A stretch of DNA of 38,887 nucleotides, from contig DLAR01000082.1 in the NCBI GenBank assembly GCA_002494015.1, positions 924 through 39,810 of the forward strand, written 5' to 3'. This DNA comes from Porphyromonadaceae bacterium UBA7042 (GTDB lineage: Bacteria > Bacteroidota > Bacteroidia > Bacteroidales > Muribaculaceae). Positions 25,002 through 32,198 of the stretch are shown piece after piece (within the stretch, counting starts at the first letter, position 1; each line of letters opens with the position of its first letter). The notes beneath the pieces were generated by a model. That model had not been told where the DNA came from. It ran no database searches and was given only the letters and a program-made list of their open reading frames with translations. The translations under genes and the position numbers were made by a program.

Positions 25002-26048
25002 ATGAAACTGATCAAATATTCAACCCTTTTCGGTCTCGGTGCCGCGCTTGCGCTCGGAACAGTATCGTGCAAAAACTCCGATACCGATTTCCCTGACCAT
25101 CAAGATGGTGTCAGCGCATATTTCGCCCACCAGTATCCTGTCAGAACTATCGTTCTCGGTGACTTCCCCGAGGGTGACAACTCGCTCGACAACCAGCACA
25201 AGTGCATGATTTATGCCACTCAGGGCGGTGCCTACAAGTCGCGCGACCTGAAAATCGACGTTGTTGTCGACCCCTCGCTGACTGACAATCTGACTTTTGA
25301 TGGCGAGATGCCCGTCAAGGTGATGCCCGAGAGCTACTATTCGCTCGCAAGCACCACGCTGACCAAGAAGAAAGACTATCTTTTCGGCACCGAGGTGTCG
25401 CTCAGTGACGCTTTCTTCGCCGATGCCGCATCGCTGACCAATACCTATGTCATTCCCTTGCGCATGACTGCCGCCGTCGGTGCTGACCGCATCCTCTCGG
25501 GCACAGCCATCGATCCCGAGTCCAATCCCGCCCGTTGCGACGCATCGGCTTGGAGCGTGCTCCCTCAGGACTATGTGCTCTACTGCGTGAAGTTTGTCAA
25601 CAAGTGGCATTCCTCTTATCTGCGCCGCGGTACCGACATAATCACCGATGCCGCCGGTGTCACCAAGACTGTCGAGCGTCGCGCCCAGTATGTAGAGCAG
25701 GACGAGGTTGTCAACCTGACCACCGCCGCTCTTGACAAGTGCATCTTCCCCGTGTCGACAGTTGTCGAGGATGGTGAAAGCCTCAAGACACTCACCTGCG
25801 AGCTCATCCTGACTTTCAACGGCAACGACTGCACCGTCACCACCTCGACTCCCGGCATGACCGCGTCGGGAAGCGGCAAGTATGTGCCCCTCGGCGATAA
25901 AAACAGCTGGGGAAACAAGGACCGTGACGCTCTCTATCTCGACTATGAGATCAATTTCGGCCCGGTGAAGTACAAGACCGAGGATATCCTCGTGCTCCGC
26001 GCCCGCGACATCGCTCCCGAATATTTTACTCCTGTTTATAACAAGTAA
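25002..26048 (+). CDS. xusE: Surface glycan-binding lipoprotein with DUF1735-like domain, XusE type
   Basis: A 348-residue lipoprotein (lipobox GTVSC, Cys23) of the unknown or surface-glycan-binding class that sits between susD and GH10 in xylan loci. The N-terminal half (YFAHQYPVRTIVLGD onward) and the segment LTNTYVIPLRMTA look like the DUF1735 beta-sandwich module common in such proteins. The second half (YVLYCVKFVNKWHSSYLRRGTD) resembles the DUF5627-type partner domain. No catalytic motif is visible. By position it equals xusE of the xus core, so a role in holding xylan at the cell surface is likely but inferred. Confidence 0.82.
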   Translation: MKLIKYSTLFGLGAALALGTVSCKNSDTDFPDHQDGVSAYFAHQYPVRTIVLGDFPEGDNSLDNQHKCMIYATQGGAYKSRDLKIDVVVDPSLTDNLTFDGEMPVKVMPESYYSLASTTLTKKKDYLFGTEVSLSDAFFADAASLTNTYVIPLRMTAAVGADRILSGTAIDPESNPARCDASAWSVLPQDYVLYCVKFVNKWHSSYLRRGTDIITDAAGVTKTVERRAQYVEQDEVVNLTTAALDKCIFPVSTVVEDGESLKTLTCELILTFNGNDCTVTTSTPGMTASGSGKYVPLGDKNSWGNKDRDALYLDYEINFGPVKYKTEDILVLRARDIAPEYFTPVYNK

Positions 26049-26060
26049 ATCTGACTTATC

Positions 26061-28229
26061 ATGAAAAGATATAAATTCAGTATCCCCGTGCTTGCTGCGG
26101 CTGCCGTGATGACCGGGTGTGTCGACGAAATCGACAACACCTCCAATTTCACGGTGGAGAAACCCGAGAGTCTGGCACAATATGAATATCTCAACGCCTA
26201 TGAGCCGTTGAAAAATTATGTCGACCGCAGCGCTCATCCCGGCTTCCTCCTCGGGACAGGTGTAAGTGCCTCGGACTATCTGCAGCGCGGCGCGGTGTAT
26301 CTGCTGACTAATTCCAACTTTGATCAGGTGACGGCTGGCAACGCGATGAAATATGCGTCGGTGGTAAAGGAAGACGGCTCGATGGATTTTGGAACAGTAC
26401 GCGAGTTTGTCAACGCTGCTACCGATGCCGGACTGTCAGTCTACGGCCACACTCTCTGCTGGCACGAGCAGCAGACCGTGAAATGGCTCAACTCGCTCCT
26501 TGGCGACAAGGAAATCGAGATCGATCCCGATCAGAAAAACGAGGTGGTCGATTACACTATGGACTATTCGACCGTTTCGTCCTTCAATTTCTGGGCTCCT
26601 GACGAGGTGAAGGCCAACATCTCAATCAATCAGGCCGAGGGCTGTTTTGAGCTTGTCAACGAGACTGCCATTGAAAACTGGCAGGTTCAGTATCATGTCG
26701 CCGACGGCCTCCCCATTGCCAACGGTCAGACCTATCAGCTCAAGGTTATGGTGCGCGGTACCGGCGAAGGCGCTCTGGAAGGCCGTGTGGGTGACTGGGG
26801 CGGCGGTCCCGGTGTGCGTGTGCCTTTCACCACCGAGTGGGAAGAACAGGTCGTTGAGTTCACCGCGGCTACCGACGGCGGCTTTGTCCTCCTTCAGTCT
26901 GGACAGTTTGTCGGAACCATTCAGATTAAGTATGTCAAGATTACCCACCTTGAAGCTCCGGCGATAGCAATTCCTGTCCCGGTTTGGGAACCTGATTTCG
27001 CTTCGGTTGAGAATAAAGATGAAGCCATCATGGGTTGGGGTAATAATTCTACCCGTAAGGTTGTCAATGACATTCTTGAACTCACCAATCCGTCTAAAGT
27101 CAACCCTTGGGAAGCTCAGGCAGGAAAAGATTTTGATGCCCCGATGGAAGTGGGGACAAAATATTTCCTCAAACTTAAAATCAAGGGAACTTCGGAAGGC
27201 AGCATTTCAGCAGGATTCCAAAATCCGGATGGCTATAAGGGCTGTGGCGATTTTAATAGAATTTCGATTACCAAGGACTGGAATGAAGTCACTGTTTCTG
27301 CCACATGTAATGGAGACAATGCTCTGCGTTTCTTGTTTAGCTATGGTGATTATGAAGGTACTATCTATATCGAAAGCCTCTGCTTGTATTATGAGAAATC
27401 GGCTAACGCTATTCCCATGACTCCCGAAGAAAAGGCCGAAGTCCTCACCAACGAGATGGAACGCTGGGTGAAGGGAATGATGGAAGCCACCGAGGGCAAG
27501 GTCAAGGCTTGGGACGTTGTCAACGAGCCTCTCTCGGGTGGCCCGCGGGGTCAGCGTTACGACCTTCAGCATGCCGCTACGGCTTCCGGCGACCAGAGCA
27601 ACAAGTTCTACTGGCAGGATTACCTCGGTGACAACTATGTGCGTGTCCCCATCAAGTTTGCCCGCAAGTACTTCGTTGAAAACGGTGGCAATGCCGAAGA
27701 CCTCAAGCTCTTCATCAACGATTACAACCTTGAGTCGACTTGGGACGACAATCAGAAACTCAAGAGCCTCCTGCAGTGGATTGACCAGTGGGAGAGCGAC
27801 GGCGAGACCGTTATCGACGGCATCGGTTCCCAGATGCACGTTTCCTACAACATGAACCCCGAGGCTCAGAAGAAACAGGAGGAACACATTGTCAAGATGT
27901 ACCAGCTCCTCGCAAGTTCCGGCAAGCTCATCCGCGTTACCGAGCTTGACATGGGCATCATCGACGAGAACGGCAACGCTATCAAGACTGCCGATCTGAC
28001 CTTCGAGCAGAAGATGCTGATGTCTGACTTCTTCAAGTTCATCGTTGAGAAATACTTCGAGATTATTCCCGTTGACCAGCAGTATGGTATCTGCGCATGG
28101 GCACAGACTGACAGTCCCGAAGACTCAGGCTGGCGTACCGGCGAACCCATCGGTCTGTGGGATCTGAACTACAGCCGCAAACCAGCCTACGGCGGCTTTG
28201 CCGACGGCCTTGCAGGCAAGACCAATTAA
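26061..28229 (+). CDS. xyn10C: GH10 endo-xylanase with two CBMs inserted in the catalytic domain, Xyn10C type lipoprotein
   Basis: A 722-residue endo-1,4-beta-xylanase; lipobox VMTGC (Cys20) puts it on the cell surface. The GH10 barrel is split. Residues about 30-165 carry the first strands (LGTGVSASDYL, VYGHTLCWHEQQ); residues about 166-455 are two CBM4/9/22-like beta-sandwiches; residues 456-722 resume the barrel. Acid/base is Glu489 in AWDVVNEP and nucleophile Glu628 in VTELDMG. CBM insertion at this point is known from Prevotella and Bacteroides Xyn10C-type enzymes. The enzyme should make the first surface cuts in xylan for import by XusA/XusC. The second CBM (about 26965-27420) is markedly A+T-rich compared with the rest, suggesting separate recent origin. 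A strong terminator follows at 28284. Confidence 0.95.
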   Translation: MKRYKFSIPVLAAAAVMTGCVDEIDNTSNFTVEKPESLAQYEYLNAYEPLKNYVDRSAHPGFLLGTGVSASDYLQRGAVYLLTNSNFDQVTAGNAMKYASVVKEDGSMDFGTVREFVNAATDAGLSVYGHTLCWHEQQTVKWLNSLLGDKEIEIDPDQKNEVVDYTMDYSTVSSFNFWAPDEVKANISINQAEGCFELVNETAIENWQVQYHVADGLPIANGQTYQLKVMVRGTGEGALEGRVGDWGGGPGVRVPFTTEWEEQVVEFTAATDGGFVLLQSGQFVGTIQIKYVKITHLEAPAIAIPVPVWEPDFASVENKDEAIMGWGNNSTRKVVNDILELTNPSKVNPWEAQAGKDFDAPMEVGTKYFLKLKIKGTSEGSISAGFQNPDGYKGCGDFNRISITKDWNEVTVSATCNGDNALRFLFSYGDYEGTIYIESLCLYYEKSANAIPMTPEEKAEVLTNEMERWVKGMMEATEGKVKAWDVVNEPLSGGPRGQRYDLQHAATASGDQSNKFYWQDYLGDNYVRVPIKFARKYFVENGGNAEDLKLFINDYNLESTWDDNQKLKSLLQWIDQWESDGETVIDGIGSQMHVSYNMNPEAQKKQEEHIVKMYQLLASSGKLIRVTELDMGIIDENGNAIKTADLTFEQKMLMSDFFKFIVEKYFEIIPVDQQYGICAWAQTDSPEDSGWRTGEPIGLWDLNYSRKPAYGGFADGLAGKTN

Positions 28230-28283
28230 GAATCATTATTTTGGTAGATCATTAATATGTTTTAGGTAGTATTATGATCGTTT

Positions 28284-28329
28284 CGTCGCCGGGAGAACCG
28301 TGCACTTCTCTCCCGGCGACGATTTTTTT
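28284..28329 (+). terminator. Strong intrinsic terminator between xyn10C and the GH43-CE1 block
   Basis: CGTCGCCGGGAGA (28284-28296) and TCTCCCGGCGACG (28309-28321) make a perfect 13-bp stem with a 12-base loop, followed by a run of seven T (28323-28329). The next gene starts 14 bases later at 28343, so no complete promoter fits between. Either transcripts read through it, or it acts as an attenuator in the leader of the downstream block. Confidence 0.92.
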
Positions 28330-28342
28330 AACACAGAGTGCG

Positions 28343-29668
28343 ATGAAAAACTTAGCATTATCGATTTCGCTTTTAATGGCTTTTTCGGCCTATTCGGCCG
28401 AGCAAATGCCCATAATTCAGACACAATACACCGCCGACCCTGCTCCGATGGTCTATAATGATACCATATATCTGTACACTTCCCACGACGAGGATGACGC
28501 CGAAGGCTATGGTTTCAAGATGCAGGACTGGCTGCTCTATACATCGACCGATATGGTCAACTGGACCGGACACGGCCCCGTGGCGTCTCTGAAAGATTTT
28601 GAATGGGTCAAGCGCGATAATGGCGCGTGGGCGATTCAGGTAGTTGAACGAAACGGCCGATTCTACATGTATTGCCCCATTCACGGCAACGGAATCGGAG
28701 TCCTTGTTGCCGACTCCCCCTATGGCCCCTTTACCGACCCCATCGGCAAGCCGCTCGTGTGGCAGAAAGAACACTGGAACGATATTGACCCGACAGTGCT
28801 TGTCGACGATGACGGTCAGGCGTATATGTACTGGGGAAACCCCGAACTTTACTATGTGAAACTCAACGAGGACATGGTGTCCTACTCGGGTGAGATTCAC
28901 AAATTTGATAAAGCACCGCTGCATTATCAGGAAGGCCCGTGGCTTTTCAAGCGTGACAGCCGCTATTATCTTGCCTTTGCATCGACCTGTTGCCCCGAAG
29001 GTATCGGTTATGCGATGAGCGACAACCCCGAAGGACCGTGGGAGACACGGGGGTATATCATGGCTCCCACTGAAAGAACCCGTGGCAATCATCCCGGAAT
29101 TATAGAATATAAAGGAAAAAATTATGTGTTTGGCCACAGCTATGACATCCTCAGGCTGTTGACCCCCGACCATCATGAACGCCGCTCGGTCAATGCCGCC
29201 GAGATGCGCTTTAACCCCGACGGCACAATCGCTGAGGTGCCCTACTGGAAAGATGTCGAACTGGTACAGATTGAACCCCTCGACCCCTATCGGCGAGTCG
29301 AGGCCGAGACAATGGCATGGGGATTCGGCCTCAAAACCCGGCCGTGCGGCTCCCGCAACATGGCTGTCACCGATGTCGACAACGGCGAATATCTCTGTGT
29401 CAAAGGGGTGGATTTCGGATCACGCGGCGCAAAGAAATTCATTGCGTCGGTGGCCTCGGAAAAGGGCGGTTCACGCATCACGATAAGGCTCGATGCCAAG
29501 GACGGCAAAGTCGTGGGCGAGCTGAAAGTGCCATCGACCGGTTCTTTTGATGACTACAAGGTTGTAGACTGCAAGGTCGACAAAATCCGTGGAATCCATG
29601 ACTTTTACCTGACTTTTGAAGGCGACGGCAACGGATTGCTCAATATAGATTACTGGAAATTCAAATAA
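28343..29668 (+). CDS. GH43 arabinofuranosidase-like enzyme with C-terminal CBM6-like domain (first copy)
   Basis: From ATG 28343 (441 residues) a signal peptide (MKNLALSISLLMAFSAYSA) precedes a GH43 propeller. In-frame ATG 28274 would lie inside the terminator and lacks a signal, so it is rejected. Base Asp32 lies in QYTADPAPM; the middle Asp is in DIDPTVLVDDDG; the acid Glu is in YQEGPWLFKRD. The last 120 residues (PYRRVEAETMAWG onward) form a CBM6-like module that often binds xylan. The GH43_29 plus CBM6 arrangement is typical of alpha-L-arabinofuranosidases on arabinoxylan. It resembles the gene at 30831 along its whole length, so the two are likely paralogues. It is the first gene of a tight block ending at 36035. 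Confidence 0.92.
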   Translation: MKNLALSISLLMAFSAYSAEQMPIIQTQYTADPAPMVYNDTIYLYTSHDEDDAEGYGFKMQDWLLYTSTDMVNWTGHGPVASLKDFEWVKRDNGAWAIQVVERNGRFYMYCPIHGNGIGVLVADSPYGPFTDPIGKPLVWQKEHWNDIDPTVLVDDDGQAYMYWGNPELYYVKLNEDMVSYSGEIHKFDKAPLHYQEGPWLFKRDSRYYLAFASTCCPEGIGYAMSDNPEGPWETRGYIMAPTERTRGNHPGIIEYKGKNYVFGHSYDILRLLTPDHHERRSVNAAEMRFNPDGTIAEVPYWKDVELVQIEPLDPYRRVEAETMAWGFGLKTRPCGSRNMAVTDVDNGEYLCVKGVDFGSRGAKKFIASVASEKGGSRITIRLDAKDGKVVGELKVPSTGSFDDYKVVDCKVDKIRGIHDFYLTFEGDGNGLLNIDYWKFK

Positions 29669-29682
29669 AAACGATTTAAGTT

Positions 29683-30828
29683 ATGAATAATACCATTAGA
29701 AAAATAGCGATAGTCGCTTTCCTGACATTCGGCTGTTTCAGTGCAAGCACAGCCGAGGCGTTTACCGCGTCGACCAATATCCCCGAGGCGCAGTATCCCA
29801 AAGTCGATACCGACCGTTGCGCCCATTTCCGCATCCATGCTCCCGAGGCCCGTGATGTCAAGGTCGACATCTGCGGAACCAAGTATGACATGACCCGTGA
29901 CGCCGACGGATGGTGGTCGGCAGTGACACAGCCGTTGGTTGTGGGATTCCACTATTATTTCCTTGTGGTCGACGGAGTGAGCGTGATTGACCCTGCGAGC
30001 GAGGCTTTTTACGGGTGCGGGCGCATGTCGGGCGGAATCGAGATTCCCGAGGATGCCGAGACAGCCGCCTATTATACGTTTAATAAGGATATTCCCCACG
30101 GACAGGTGCGCGAGTGCCGCTATTACTCTGACATTGAAAACGCTCAACGTCGCTGCTTTGTGTACACTCCGGCCGAATATGAGACCCGGACCGACCGCCG
30201 TTACCCCGTTCTCTACCTCCAGCACGGCATGGGGGAGGATGAACGCGGATGGCATCAGCAGGGGCGCATGGCCGACATTCTTGACAATCAGATTGCTGCC
30301 GGGAAATGTGTCCCCATGATTGTCGTGATGGACTATGGCAACTGCGGTTACATTTTCGGCGCGCGTCCCGGCGAGACTCGTGCCGACTTTGGCGCGACTT
30401 TCACCCCGATAATGATTAACGAGCTTATACCCTTTATTGAAAAGAATTTCCGTGCCCTGACCGACCGCGACAACCGTGCGATGGCGGGTCTGTCGTGGGG
30501 TGGTCACGAGACGTTCCAGACAACACTTTACAATCTCGACAAGTTTTCCCACATCGGGTCGTTCAGCGGTGCGTTGTTCTTCCTTGCCGACGGTATCGAC
30601 AAGGCATATGACGGCGTGTTTACCGATGCTGACAATTTCAACAAGCGGGTTCACACATTCTTCCTCGGGATGGGTACCGAGGAAGGATTCGGAAGCGACC
30701 GTATCAGCAAGGCTCTGACCGACGCCGGTATCAACAACACATATTTTGCATCGCAGGGCACCCACCACGAGTGGCTGACATGGCGTCGATGCCTCAATGA
30801 GTTCCTTCCGTTAATTTTCAAGCAGTAA
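29683..30828 (+). CDS. CE1 feruloyl esterase-like alpha/beta hydrolase with N-terminal CBM48-like domain
   Basis: A 381-residue secreted esterase (signal peptide about 1-25, ending AEAF). Residues about 40-130 resemble the CBM48/E-set domain found before many CE1 esterases (FRIHAPEARDVKVDI, WWSAVTQPLVVGFHYY). The alpha/beta-hydrolase domain follows, with YPVLYLQHGMGEDERGW (oxyanion strand), nucleophile Ser271 in AGLSWGGH, and catalytic His at 361 or 362 in GTHHEWLTW. Such enzymes free ferulate or acetyl groups from arabinose side chains, which suits its place between two GH43 arabinofuranosidases. The acid of the triad is not assigned. The gene is 14 bases after the first GH43 gene and 2 bases before the second. 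Confidence 0.9.
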   Translation: MNNTIRKIAIVAFLTFGCFSASTAEAFTASTNIPEAQYPKVDTDRCAHFRIHAPEARDVKVDICGTKYDMTRDADGWWSAVTQPLVVGFHYYFLVVDGVSVIDPASEAFYGCGRMSGGIEIPEDAETAAYYTFNKDIPHGQVRECRYYSDIENAQRRCFVYTPAEYETRTDRRYPVLYLQHGMGEDERGWHQQGRMADILDNQIAAGKCVPMIVVMDYGNCGYIFGARPGETRADFGATFTPIMINELIPFIEKNFRALTDRDNRAMAGLSWGGHETFQTTLYNLDKFSHIGSFSGALFFLADGIDKAYDGVFTDADNFNKRVHTFFLGMGTEEGFGSDRISKALTDAGINNTYFASQGTHHEWLTWRRCLNEFLPLIFKQ

Positions 30829-30830
30829 CC

Positions 30831-32198
30831 ATGAATCGCTCTATTTTGGTTGCAGGCATGATGAGCCTGTCGTTGGCAGCTATGGCTGTCAACCCCATTG
30901 TACAGACCAATTATACCACCGACCCGGCGCCGATGGTACATAATGACACTCTCTATGTCTATACCGGTCATGACGAGGCCGGCGCCGATTTCTTCTGGAT
31001 GCAGGAATGGCGTGTATATTCCACCACCGACATGGTCAACTGGACCGATCACGGATCGCCGCTCGCTATCGAGGATTTCGAGTGGGGCGATGACCGCGCT
31101 TGGGCGCCCCAGTGTGTCGAGCGCAACGGAAAGTTCTATTTCTATGTGCCGTTGCATTCCCGTCTCTTTGGCGCAATGGCTATCGGCGTGGCTGTCGGGG
31201 ATACACCTGTCGGCCCGTTCAAGGACGCGCTCGGCCATCCCCTTGTCGACGGCAGCTGGGACTATATAGACCCGACCGTTTTTGTCGACGATGACGGTCA
31301 GGCATATCTTTATTGGGGCAATCCCGAGATATACTATGTGAAGTTGAACGATGACATGGTGTCGTTCAGCGGCGATGTTCAGAAAGTGGAGCAGACTGTT
31401 GACGGTTTCGGTGCCCCCGGGCCTGAACTGCGCTCCAAGGATGTGAAATACAAGGACAATTACACCGAAGGCCCGTGGTTCTACAAGCGCGGTGGCAAGT
31501 ACTACCTTCTTTATGCCGCGGGAGGTGTGCCCGAGCACATCGCCTATTCGATGAGCGACGGCCCGACAGGCCCGTGGAAATACATGGGGGAGATTATGCC
31601 CCTCTGTGACACCGGGTCGTTCACCAACCATTGCGGCGTGGCTGACTTCAAGGGAAATTCCTATTTCTTCTACCACACCGGCAAGTTGCCCGGCGGTGGC
31701 GGTTTCGGTCGCAGCATGGCCGTGGAACAGTTTGACTACAACCCCGACGGGACATTCCCCGTCATCATGCCCACCGACGAGGGTGTCGCCCCGGTCGGGA
31801 CGCTCGACCCTTACCGCCGTGTCGAGGCCGAGACGATGGCATGGTCAAGCGGTATCGGTGTCGAGCAGAATGCCGAGACAGGCGTGTATGTCTCTGACGT
31901 GCACAACGGCGACTATATGATGGTCAAGAATGTGAACTTTGGCAGCGGAGGCCCGAAAACATTCGGGGCGTCGGTTGCAAGTGCACTGCGTGGCGGTGTC
32001 ATTGAGGTGCGTCTCGACTCTACTGAGGGAGATCTGATTGCCTCACTTGATGTCCCGGGTACAGGCGGCTGGGAAAACTGGCGGTATATCGAGACTCCCG
32101 CACTGGCCGAAGTCCCCGGCTTGCATGATATTTATTTCGTGTTCAAGGGACGCAAAGGCCCCAAGTTGTTCAACATCGACTATTGGCGTTTTGAATAA
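30831..32198 (+). CDS. GH43 arabinofuranosidase-like enzyme with C-terminal CBM6-like domain (second copy)
   Basis: A 455-residue secreted enzyme (signal MNRSILVAGMMSLSLAAMAV). The GH43 motifs match the first copy: NYTTDPAPMVHND holds the base Asp, YIDPTVFVDDDG the middle Asp, and YTEGPWFYKRG the acid Glu. A CBM6-like domain begins at PYRRVEAETMAW and ends FNIDYWRFE. Differences from the copy at 28343 include an extra loop near QTVDGFGAPGPELRSKD and a longer glycine-rich stretch (KLPGGGGFG), so the two may cut different arabinose linkages. It starts 2 bases after the CE1 stop. Its stop shares one base with the next start (TAATG). Confidence 0.92.
   Translation: MNRSILVAGMMSLSLAAMAVNPIVQTNYTTDPAPMVHNDTLYVYTGHDEAGADFFWMQEWRVYSTTDMVNWTDHGSPLAIEDFEWGDDRAWAPQCVERNGKFYFYVPLHSRLFGAMAIGVAVGDTPVGPFKDALGHPLVDGSWDYIDPTVFVDDDGQAYLYWGNPEIYYVKLNDDMVSFSGDVQKVEQTVDGFGAPGPELRSKDVKYKDNYTEGPWFYKRGGKYYLLYAAGGVPEHIAYSMSDGPTGPWKYMGEIMPLCDTGSFTNHCGVADFKGNSYFFYHTGKLPGGGGFGRSMAVEQFDYNPDGTFPVIMPTDEGVAPVGTLDPYRRVEAETMAWSSGIGVEQNAETGVYVSDVHNGDYMMVKNVNFGSGGPKTFGASVASALRGGVIEVRLDSTEGDLIASLDVPGTGGWENWRYIETPALAEVPGLHDIYFVFKGRKGPKLFNIDYWRFE

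Noticed and set aside
28274..28342. Upstream start for the third GH43
   Set aside because: The frame before 28343 is the terminator hairpin; the signal peptide begins at 28343.
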